20,819 nt of DNA, from NCBI GenBank assembly GCA_028565635.1, contig JAOXYB010109492.1, forward strand, positions 1 through 20,819, read 5' to 3'. The translations under genes and the position numbers were made by a program. Under the pieces are notes generated by a model. It did not search any database, was not told the origin of the DNA, and was given only the letters and a program-made list of their open reading frames with translations. Positions 1 to 10,593 of the stretch are shown one piece after another. This DNA comes from Phoronis ovalis. Its lineage: Eukaryota; Phoronida; Phoronidae. Positions within the stretch are counted from its first letter, which is position 1. Every line of letters begins with the position of its first letter.

Positions 1-2039
1 TGCCAAAAAAAATAAAGAAACACAGCTTTATTATAAGCTGTTTTTTAAGACCATTTAACTGAGTGTCATTTTCGCATTAGTTGCTATACTTCATATGATG
101 ACTAACGCTTCATATCGTAACAGACAAAATTAAAATCTTTCACCAAAATGAGCTTTCTACTACCATCATAATTGTTTAGTTTGCTATTCTGAAGACACTG
201 GTGCAAACATAGTTATCGTGGCAATCAGTTAAACATAGTTATCGTGACAATCTGTTATTTTGATTTTGCAAAATGTTGTTGATTTTAAATGTCTCGTTTT
301 TTACCGGAATGAATCGCTTTTACACACTTTTAAATAAAACATGAGATAATTCGCATAACACTGCAATTCTAGTGGTTCTGGATGTGTACTAGGTTATATC
401 CAACGGAAGATTCTGATTTGTTTATTATTTTATAAGATCGAGGCTTAGGCTTTGATCTACTCTCTCCATATAGAGGCGCCCGGGTCATAAATTGTTATAG
501 TGGAAGCCGGGAGCACGTGTTACTGACTAAAAAAAAGATAGATGAAATTGGTACGCATATGGTACGCAGGAAAATATTTGTCACTCATGCAAGATCTTGT
601 AGTTACTTTTATAATTATTGAGATTTTATTTATATGTTAGTTTTTTTGCTAGCTGGAATTACGTACAGCTCTGATCATGACCATTATTTTATTATGACTA
701 GCCCTTGAAATTTATATTGCTGTTCACAGATGTTAGAAATACCCCTCCAGAATAAAACTACAAGTGAAATAAAACCATATACAGTAACTCTGTAATTGTA
801 TATTAAAGCATTTTAAATGAATCGACAGAGCTAAGGTGGTTACTATGCGGGGTTGCTATGTATGTCCGCCATATTGAATTGACGGGCGAGTACCGGCCGC
901 GAAACCAAGTTGTCGACAATCGATGCTAGATTGAACTCAATCAAATATATCAAAAACCGTAAGGTTTTAATTCAGATTGGTTTTAATTATGAATTATACA
1001 TAAAAAGAATCTTTCAAAAACGTATAACATTTAAAATGTTCAGTCTAAAAAATAAAATCAGTTTCAAATCCCTTGTCGGCAAAACAATGATTAGATTACT
1101 AAACAGGTTCGTATACACCCGTAAAGAAATTTTTAAGATTTTTGTTCAAGATTTAATTTAATAAAAAAAAAATATTTCGAAATTATTGTCCGAATTTTTC
1201 AGAGAGATCTCATTTAAAAAACCAAAAAACAATAAAAATAGCGTTTAGATTCTCTTTACACGGTTTACAATTCCGAGGGGTAAAATTAAATTGAAATTAC
1301 TTTTGATTGACGAATTAAAAAAAAAAGCTGATATGACTGATAAATGTGAAGATACAGTTGTAAACATTGATACAATTATGGCAATTTTAATCATGGACAA
1401 CTTTTCGCGTATAATGTATACATAATTATTCGGCAATGTCAGCTATCCTATGTAACATGCTACATCCGGTTTGTGCAGCATTTTTTTCCTTTCGCTGTCT
1501 AAAAAGTCTTGTAATAATAGTTAAAATTATCTTAACTTTGCATTTAGAAATAATCTTAATGTATATTCTGTCCAATGATGTACAGTATATACAAGCAAAT
1601 ATTTAAGGTACATGTATTTTTAAACTTCTAATTAATTGTTTACAAGTAGCGCAGATAGCGAAACCGTACCAATATCGTGACCGGCGTGATATATCAATAG
1701 ATGACATTAGTTGTTTCCAAATAGATAATTATTCCATAAAGTGCAATCCCTGTGATGACTTACACAAATATTAATCTGCCCTGTAATAGCCGAAAGCTAA
1801 TAATCTAATGAATTTTGCCGTTGCATCGGAAACGATAAGCAATTCGCGCTACCTGTTATCAAGCTAACCTATAAAATTCAAGACCAACTCAAAAAACAAT
1901 TTTTTATCCGAAATTGCTAATATTAAACAAAATGAAATATGGACATTTTTAAATACCTTTATGTGCCGTATTGACTTTTCTAATTTCATTTTTTCACAAA
2001 AAAAAAGTAAAAATGGTTTTAGCAGCCAAAAACCCACTT
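1..2039. other. Non-coding upstream region
   Basis: I see no supportable gene here. The open frames are short, AT-rich and lysine/isoleucine-rich with no family resemblance, and the longest (910-1161) begins at TTG rather than ATG. A 26-bp two-copy tandem repeat lies at 205-256. The interval about 470-530 and 830-900 is noticeably richer in G+C than its surroundings and may be old transposon sequence, but I could not define ends. Confidence 0.5.
205..256. repeat. Two-copy 26-bp tandem repeat
   Basis: Two adjacent 26-nt units start AAACATAGTTATCGTG at 205 and 231. They differ at two positions. Nothing suggests a function. Confidence 0.85.
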
Positions 2040-3010
2040 TATCCATTTCGAAAAAAGCCTATAGTATCTATCAACTTCAATACTCGGGGATACCCGCTGC
2101 ACATGGACTCTACCATCGTGAATTGTTTAAAAATGCTCTTGCCATTTTAGAGTACCTAGCCTATTAGCGGTGAATACTAAAGACTGTTAAAATTAATTCA
2201 TGATCTGTTTATGTATCAGCTGTTTAGAACGTTAGTGCACCTGTGAGGGGGGATAGGGGGTCTCCCAGGGCGCAATGCTCTGACTTAAAAATTGCAAATG
2301 CTCGCAGCAAGTAAAAAAACAAAACAAAAAAAGGTCGCCAAAAAGAAAAAGCTCGCTGCTCTCATTTAAGAGTCAATGGATGCTCGCTGCTCGGACTTAA
2401 CAGACCACAATGCTCGCTGCTCGCGAAAACCCCCTGTAGGCCTCATCTGTTTTATCCAAATATTTGGAAGCTTTGACGTAATATTGGTGTAAAATCTGTC
2501 CCAAAAGTATATAGTTTTCTAAGTAGGTCTATCAGATGTCAACGAAAAAATGGGTTTGATCTCTAATGCAATATCCTCTAATACCTTATTTGTTGCCGAT
2601 CTCCACTATAATTGTTCGGATATTCTTGTCATTTTCTCATCCGGTATTTTCCACTTTTGGATGGTGGGGGTAAATTAAAATGACTACAACATGTTTTGTT
2701 AAAAATAAAGGCACAAGTGCTATATATTAATCAAAGGCTATATGCTATATCATTATCTCTTTTTAAAACAGGCTGGTTGATAATGTAAACTTTTATATTA
2801 AAAAAAAAGTTAAACTTACAAAATTCTATTTTTTTCCCGTTAAAACTCCTGAGACAAAAGTAATCCATTCAGAAAAATAAGATGCAATGATTGAGCATGT
2901 GTTTTGTTTCGTGTTTTTAAAACATTTCTACAACTCCTCAGGAATCCCCCAAAGTGCTTGAAAATGCTAAGTATAATGGCTTGAAATTCCGAAGAAAGAG
3001 TCTTGTTTTT
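2040..3010. repeat. Diverged direct copy of copy-B intron 2 sequence
   Basis: This block aligns in the same order and orientation with about 8190-8880, inside intron 2 of the complete transporter gene. Shared landmarks are GCTGCACATGG (about 2097 and 8209), CATTTTAGAGTACC (about 2143 and 8227), TTGTCATTTTCTCAT (about 2626 and 8508), ACATGTTTTGTTAAA against GATGTTTTGTTAAAG, and CCGTTAAAACTCCT (about 2838 and 8719). The block holds an extra insertion at about 2246-2449. It could be the remains of intron 2 from a lost transporter copy, or a dispersed repeat family with two members here. I cannot separate these without a genome-wide search. Open frames within it look like chance. Confidence 0.65.
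2246..2449. repeat. Small insertion with GCTCGCTGCTC repeats
   Basis: This interval interrupts the alignment between the 2040-3010 block and intron 2 of copy B. It opens with a G-rich run (GAGGGGGGATAGGGGG) and closes with a C-rich run (CCCCCTGTAGGCCTC), which are loosely inverted. Inside are three GCTCGCTGCT boxes (about 2350, 2392 and 2413) and a related GCTCGCAGC at about 2300. It is probably a short nonautonomous element; its class is unknown. Confidence 0.45.
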
Positions 3011-3340
3011 ATAAACATAGTGCAAGCAGTGCATAATTTCATTGACCTGTAAATAGTTCTCACCTATGCTATTTTTACGACTTTTATGTCGTCATCGCTA
3101 TACCACAAATGACCACATACATATGTTTTTGATATATGGAACCAAGTTCTAAAATCACTAAACAGCATGTAAAAATAAACTTCCTCCCATACAAAAAGTA
3201 CTACATATTACAAAGTTCAGATTCACTTTTATTACATTCCGCTCATTCAGAATTTGCGTTTTAACAAGTGATTCTTTTCAATTTTTAATTGTAATTCGTA
3301 GAATGTTGTAATGATATCTTTGACCGTGTGATACCTAGGT
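3011..3340. other. Non-coding region upstream of exon A
   Basis: I see no gene here. The stretch at about 3270-3320 (a T-rich tract, then AATGTTGTAATG) weakly resembles the 3' end of intron 2 and the start of exon 3 in copy B (AATGTTATATGG). The match is too short to call an exon relic. Confidence 0.35.
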
Positions 3341-3343
3341 GAC

Positions 3344-3350
3344 TATATAA
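3344..3350 (+). promoter_or_regulatory. TATA-like box upstream of exon A
   Basis: TATATAA lies 170 nt before the exon A start codon. The complete gene has the same heptamer 154 nt before its start. A single heptamer in AT-rich DNA is weak evidence; the similar placement at two paralogous first exons strengthens it slightly. Confidence 0.3.
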
Positions 3351-3513
3351 CCACTCGGATTCCTGGACGTTGTTTATTTTTCTTGAAACGAAATTGGGTG
3401 CATAGTTCTGCGCATGGTACTAAACACGAAACAACGATATCGGTATATTACATAGCTTATAACTGACTTCTCTTCTTCTTGAGGCAGCCTCGGAGGCAGC
3501 AGATTTACATGCA

Positions 3514-3849
3514 ATGATGGAGTATTTTCATTGGGCAGATTATATAGTTTTTGCTTTTGTTTTAATACTCTCAGCTAGTATTGGATTATATTACGCATTA
3601 TCTGGTAAAAGACAAAGTAGCACCGAAGAGTTTCTTATGGGAGATCGACAAATGCCATTTGTACCAGTGGCACTTTCAACGTTTTCAACATTTACTTCAG
3701 CAATAGCCATACTTGGAATGCCGGTCGATGTATATTGTTTTGGGAGTTATATTTTTTTCTTACAGTTGGCATATTTTGTTGCAATGCCAATTACCGCTCA
3801 TTTGATTCTACCAGTATTTCATAGGTTGAAAATATGCAGTATATTCCAG
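3514..3849 (+). CDS. Copy A: SLC5-type transporter first exon, orphan or alternative
   Basis: This exon encodes the N-terminal 112 residues of an SLC5-family sodium/solute symporter: the FHWADY segment leading into the first membrane helix, the loop with STEEFLMGDR, and the next helices with SAIAILGMP and the conserved PVFHRLK. It aligns without gaps in the core with the first exons of copies B and C. ATG at 3514 is the first methionine after an in-frame TAA about 55 nt upstream. The exon ends in CAG|gtgagt, a strong donor, in phase 0. No counterpart of exons 2-13 is visible before copy B begins. Because exon 2 of copy B (7713) is also entered in phase 0, this exon could be spliced to it as an alternative N-terminus. 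Otherwise it is an orphan duplicate. The homology is secure; the transcript structure is not. Confidence 0.8.
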
Positions 3850-6516
3850 GTGAGTGACTGTGAGTGACAGAAAACGTTTAACTGTCGATCTTTACTAAGT
3901 CATTGCCTAAAAAGAAATTATAATGTTAGCTTGGAAGGATTTAAGTTTGTACCACATAATTTTAGAACAGTGCCGTAAGCTTGCAAAAAGTTTTCAACAC
4001 CTGCTGATATCGCAATCAGGATTGTTACGGTCGAGTTTAGAAAATACTTTACATTTAATGTCCCTTTTGTTTTACGCTTTCTATGCATGTATTTGCATTT
4101 GTCTTATAAAACACTTGTAGTTTATTTTTTGTCACTTTCAAAAAATATTACTTATGATACTTAATTTCTCATTCTACTTTCATCAGATCAACCAACTACA
4201 CTATATGTTAATTAGTTATCGCTAAAAATTAACCCCCGGAAAATTATCCCGAGTGAAAAACTATTGTCGACTAATTCAAAGTTCAAACACGGAAGTTTTT
4301 TGGATATTAGGATACTCGTAAGGTCAAACAGGTCAACCAGTACATATGGGACCCTCATGTATGGGTAATTGAATACTGTTAGTCTGGTTTCCCAACCCAA
4401 AATTATGAATATTATCAAAAGTTGTAAGCATGTAAAAGTGTATAAACAAGGTTTCAAAAAAAATCCTGTTTTCTTTATGGTATCATTTAAAATTATCCCG
4501 ATTATTTATTTATGATGCCTACTCTGTATTTAATCTCATGGCGCATTAATTTATTTTTTGTACGGATGGAAATGATTGACATCTGTTCAGTAGCATGTTT
4601 CCGCTTGTTACACGTGTGAAGTACTACGCCGCGAGTCCATGTGATTGTTATAGCTACGATATGTAACACATTGTACTGTAGCGGCTTATGTTACTTATTT
4701 GCAAATCGCTCGTTGTTTCTATTTTCTTCCCTTTGAAATCTATCCTCAGATCAACTCGATGTTGTGACGCAATGTTATTACTGACATGTAATGTTATCCA
4801 GACACAAATTATGGCTATACTTACAGTCGCTAATCTAATCACTAATAAATATAGACAAAATTCATCAATAACCAATAAGTACAAATCAATATTCACGTTG
4901 GATCAACGCATGAGGCTAATAAAACTGATCACCAATGTATGACTAAAAACACTTTTTTCTGTGCAACCATGTAACACATGGTGTGTAACATAGAGTTTTC
5001 CCAATCAATTGAAAAAAATTAGAACTTAAAAACGGTTTATCATCACATCATATTGAAAATTGAAACACATGTTTCTTATATATTCCTGTAAATAATATCA
5101 AGATTTCATGCATAACTTTTTTTTGTTTTTTTTTACATGAAAGGTTGCCTTGGTAACAATTTATTGTTAATTTACTTTAAAGAAATAGTATTTAAAATGG
5201 ACATCTCATTTTTGGATTATATTATGAAACAAATATATTCCCTTATATTTCTTCACGAAAAAAAAAGATAAACATGATCTTTTAACTTTAAAAAATGTTA
5301 ATGGTCTCTCTTCAAATACCGTAGAAATTAATTGTTCTGCCACCTAGTGGTAAAATGATAGAAATTAATTAATACAAAAAGGATATGTTCAAAGTTACTT
5401 TTCATTTATTTATTTTATAGTTATTAATTAAATTGACAAGCACGTGAGACTTCGCGTGTGCAGACAATTGGGTACTGATTTTATCATCAAAAATATACAA
5501 GTAACAACATTTTGTTGCTACTATCATAATTTCTGCAACAAAATTGCCTAATCTAAAGGTATGCAAAAATAACAGCGTCTCAGACAGAAAACAATTACTT
5601 TATATCATTTTTGTAAAAGTGGTTGTTGATCAGATTTACTATTACAGTAACATGGCCTCACGTCTATTGGTTTTGTACCTTTTCTCTTCTACTAATTTTC
5701 AGCAAGCTGTATCTCGAAGACGGTTACAACTAGGATATATAAAACTCTAAGAGTATATCCTAGGTTACAGTTAGAGACAAGGTGATTCAGGAGTGTCATT
5801 TCAGAGTAGGTCATTGTCTACCGTGAGGTCAAAAAGACATTTGGAGGCCAAGTCAAATTGCTCAAAATGTTACAAAACGAGATACCATGTTCTAAAGAGA
5901 ACATATTGAAAATATGATTTCATTAAAGGTATTAAAAGTTGATTTTTTTATTTAGTATTTTTACAATTAATTTATGGATCTTCCAATTTTTCCAAACTAC
6001 ATCTCGAAGACTAGAGTCCAATATAAACATTATTTACGTACTAGATTTTTAAATCAAAGTATCAATTGATAATTGCAAGCAACACATGGAAATTAAAGAA
6101 AAATGAAATATTTCATTTGCCTTCTTTCATAAAAATATGGAAACTGGAAGGTTTCATTTTTTCCTTATTCGAGACGGAAATTGGTGTTCTCAAGACCCGC
6201 ACGGGTTCTCTTTTCTTTATTTAAACATGCCCTTGAATTAAGGAAAAAGGGAGCATTTCATTTCCCCTTATTCAGTGATTAAAATGGAAAAAGAAAAAAG
6301 GTACTAACTTAATCGTTCTCATCGTGCATTTTTATTTGTACTATTTAACTGATTTTCTTGCGGGGAGAAACGTATGCACTGGTATGCGTGCGTCTAAGAC
6401 TATAACATCACTATCAAAGTACAGGTTAAGCACGTGTACGTTGCATTATATCACAGATATGGGAATCAAACATGAAGATATCACCTACAATTACTGGTAC
6501 CGTGCTCGGAGCGTGC
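3850..6516. other. No recognisable exon between copies A and B
   Basis: I found no convincing counterpart of later transporter exons in these 2.7 kb. The interval holds AT-rich sequence, a 13-bp direct repeat AAAATTATCCCGA at 4240-4252 and 4489-4501, and a short hairpin (CTAGGATATA at 5730-5739, TATATCCTAG at 5754-5763). Open frames at 3923-4120, 4654-4942 and 5544-5750 have no recognisable family features. If exon A is an alternative first exon, this is intron. Confidence 0.5.
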
Positions 6517-6524
6517 TATATAAG
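6517..6524 (+). promoter_or_regulatory. TATA-like box upstream of copy B
   Basis: TATATAAG lies 154 nt upstream of the copy B start codon. A transcription start about 30 nt further on would give a 5' untranslated region of about 120 nt. The context GTGCTATATAAG is a fair match to a metazoan TATA box, but no initiator was defined. Confidence 0.4.
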
Positions 6525-6670
6525 AATTTATAGATTAGTTGATCATTGTTGAAGTCATGTGAATAGAATTGGTGCGGAAGAATTGTAACGATTGTTCTTT
6601 AGAACGTAAAGAAATTCTGGAGTCTTTAGTGCTTAAAAACTAACTAAAAGGAACATAAAACTGTATTGTC

Positions 6671-7018
6671 ATGTCTTCATTAGAAGTTGCACGTTTTCAT
6701 TGGGCGGATTATCTGATATTTGGGACAGTGCTTGGATTATCTGCTAGTGTTGGCGTTTATTACGCAATAACTGAACGTAAGAAGGAATCTACAGAAAGTT
6801 TTTTAATGGGCAATCGTAGACTACATTCATTTCCAGTAGCATTATCAATTTACGCCAGTTTTGTATCAGCCATATCAGTTATAGGACAGCCAAGTGATTT
6901 TTATTCGTATGGAAGTCAGTTTTACGCGATTAGATTTGCTTACTTTTTGGCAATTCCGATTACTGCCCATATTCTCATACCTGTGTTTCATGGTTTGAAG
7001 GTAAAGAGTATATACGAG
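6671..7018 (+). CDS. Copy B exon 1
   Basis: Residues 1-116: N-terminus and the first membrane helices, with FHWADY, STESFLMGNR and PVFHGLKVKSIYE. It ends GAG|gtacga in phase 0. It is homologous along its length to exon A (3514-3849) and exon C (18825-19187). Confidence 0.92.
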
Positions 7019-10000
7019 GTACGATATGTTTCAAATAACTTACAAATACTAATTAATTTTAACTGTACATGTACATAATTAATGACATCTTATCACACCA
7101 GGCCGTCGTAGCTAAAAAGGAATTAAATACAGATAAAAGTTACAGAACATTCGTCATGTCTGTAGCATACAAGTAATTTTCATTCGAGGGACATATTGTA
7201 CTATTATAAGCCTTGTGTTTATATTATAATATGATAACGCGGTTTTTGTCCTCAAAATATCTATCTGCCTTTATTTATTCATAGAATACACACAAAGGCC
7301 CAAATTCGACATCTTCAGTTTTTGTATTCTTTTTTGCTTTGATATACCTTATGTTGTTTAAAATGTCCAGCTAAGTAAATTGTCAAGCGTTTTTGTCAAT
7401 GTTTGAATACCCCCCGCGGAGACTCTCAGATCACAAACTGCCTAACCAAACCACATCACTTTTTCGGCGAAATAATTCGTAAAAATGTCATCTGAGTAAT
7501 ATGCAAAGTTAAACCCAATATGACGTGTCATTCCCACCGCACGGAAAAACAAACGGAATGTCCATTGATACGGCTTGTGCATTTCAATATTTGAACATCC
7601 TGTGCTACCCTTCTTAATTGTTATTTTATTTAAGGTTAGTCTAAATCTGTAGTTTGTATTTCTTTCAATTTTGAATGGTAAACATGAATTATTTGTGTTT
7701 TTTTATTTTCAGTATTTCGAAATACGATATAACTACATCGCTAGAATAGCAGCATCAACCACGTTTATGATACAAATGGTACGTATATAAAGTACACACG
7801 CAAATGTATTAATTAAAACATAATCAGGACGGGCGTAACTTTGAAGAAACATCTAAAGAGTTTTTTTTTTAAAACTAAGTTTACTAATTTTTTTCAGTGG
7901 TTCGTATGGTGGAATATAGAAAGTCATTTCCCTTACATGAAACTTGCGTCTGTTCACCTGTTGTTTGAAATGAATGACTTATGTCTATTTTTGATGATGA
8001 AGGGCGTAATGCCTACATATATTATTATTAGACAATTAATACATTATTTTCTTCAAATGTTTATTTACTGTGTCGACTGTCCAAATCAGCCGTGTTCGAT
8101 TCAATTCTACCAATGAATACCAATTTGTATTAAGAAATTTTCCGCTCAAATAACGCGCTTTATTTATTATAATATATTCAATTTTCAAATACAGCCGTGA
8201 TAAATGCTGCACATGGCATCCTTGTCATTTTAGAGTACCAGTTAACAGTAAAGACAAAATATTTCGTTAAAATGCATGCAAAATTCATACAAGTATCAGC
8301 GTAAACCAAAGGTAAATATCTAGAATGTTAATGCATCAAATATTGACGGCGGAAATAGGCGTAAAACCTGTGCAAAAAGTGTATCAGCCTGCATGTTATA
8401 AAAGTGGATGTATTTCATGTCTTCGAGAAAAAGAACAGTTTCTATGATATGCAGTATTTTCGAATACTTAATTTGTTGTCGATCGTTACTACAATTGTCC
8501 AGTTATTTGTCATTTTCTCATAACGAGTTTGATGATATCGTAATTTTTCCAGTTTTGGACGATGGGTAAAAAGACTGAAATACATGATGTTTTGTTAAAG
8601 CCGAGAAAGATACAAGCGTTATGTAATTAAATTAAGTTTATATACTACAGCACGATATCATTAAAAAATGCAAACCTCTATATCAGAAACACTTTAAATT
8701 ATCAAGTACCGAAATTTTCCGTTAAAACTCCTAACTATTAATAAGACTAAAGAAATCCATTAAAAAACAGTATTTTGAGCATGCAATTCGCTATACATTT
8801 CTTCCCTACCCCTCGGAAAATCATTGAAAATGCATTGAGCGTAATACGCACAGGGTGAAATTCGAATAATCCGACGGCTAAATACAGAGTACATGTAGGT
8901 TAAAATATGGGACCATAGCCATAATCAGCGTAATCTGGAGAATACCTTAAGTGTATGTAGGAACGAAAGACTTACTGTGTGATTTGTGTCTTTCAATTTT
9001 TAATATTTTATTTATTTTCAGCAATGTTATATGGCAGTGGTTTTGTATACTCCGTCTTTAGCTTTCAGTCAAGGTAAGGTATAATTGTTACTATAGCCGT
9101 GATTGAATTTACGCTTCCAATATTTCTTATACATATGTATTAGCCGATTTTAAAAAAGATACATAAATGATATTATTATTTGTGGATTTTAGAAGTGGTA
9201 GTTGTTCAGAAAATGACCACCTTTATGCTATTACTAATAACCGATAACAAAGTTCAATTCACTTGTGGCTGGTGCAGTCGTTAGCGTGTCAGAAAGTATA
9301 CGCATGAGTTAGCAATATCTACTCCGATCAAAGTACATTTAACATATCGAACTTTACTGATTACTTATTGTAGTGTGTAACTATCTGAAGTGTCGTCCTT
9401 TTTGTCTTACATAAGACCGACCAATTCAGTATTTTTGTAATTTTACGGATAACTACTTATTTTTCGGCATATTGACCAATTGACTTTATCTGATTGGCCA
9501 AGATTCGAAGCTTGCGCCATTTACATCTTTACGCTTATTGTACCTTGATTAAATGTTAATAAAGCTAAATATATCTCAACGAGTGATTCCACAAGTTATA
9601 AAGGACCATAAATGGCCAATGCATAATTATCAAAAAATATCAAAATTGCCTCTGGAGGAAAGCCGGCACCAATCGACTCAAACTCTGTAACAAGATTTGT
9701 TTGTATTTTAATTTTCAAAGCACATACTCAGATTATGTTTAGACATATGTTGAATTATCATTAAAATAGTGCCAGTGACGTACCTGTACTAATTTGTGCA
9801 GATTTGAACTTGAAACTGAACCTATCGCTAGAAACAGAAAACTTTTTATCATTAAAAATAGTGGCAATGACGTGCCAGGTACTTATTTGCTCAAATTCCA
9901 CTCGAAGCAGAATGACAAGCAGAAAACTTATCATCAAGGCGCTGCACGTACTCATGTCATGGCCACATACTGTATTTTCTCTAATAATCGGCCCCTGCTT

Positions 10001-10556
10001 TAATAATCGCCCCTCTGGTGACTAAAATAAATCAAAAATCGCCCCCTCTCTAACAGTCGCCCCGGTGCGGCAATTTGAGTTGAAGACCCATTTGAATTAA
10101 TATGAGATAATCACATTTTAATTCATTATTCTGTGTAGTTGATTAGCTCTTTTTTGGTTGATGTGTATTTATTAGTAATATTCTCCCAAATTATCTTTAA
10201 TAACTGCTTTGGCTCTCAAAACAAACTTCGGATCATCAGACATGTCCAATAATATGAGTTTTGTTTTATAAACTGCCTTATGTATGGCAAACAATAGAAT
10301 TAAAACATCTTAAATATTCATGCCAGGAGTATATAGAAGTTAATAATCGCGCCCTCTCTATTAATCGCCTCCCTCTAATTATCGCACCCCGTAAAAACTT
10401 TTTTTTAAATAATCGCCAAGGGCGATTATTAGAGAAAATACGGTAAGTATGCGTGATATGATCGACAATGAAACAATCCTGATTGAGAACTAATCTTCTA
10501 ACCTATCATATTGTGCCTTTCTATGCGTGTTTTAGACTTGCTCAAGTCCTTGTGAA

Positions 10557-10593
<37 letters not shown>

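Noticed and set aside
910-1161. 83-codon open frame rich in Lys and Ile
   Set aside because: It begins at TTG, has no family features, and has the composition expected of AT-rich non-coding DNA.
5630-5715. Stretch loosely resembling exon 3 (GGTTTTGTA then TTTTCAGCAAG, encoding LLVLYLFSSTNFQQ)
   Set aside because: The match is short, needs gaps, and lacks proper acceptor and donor positions or a neighbouring exon 2. Chance is likely.
9794-10025. Overlapping plus-strand open frames of about 70 codons
   Set aside because: They run into the end of the inverted-repeat element at 9970 and show no protein family features.
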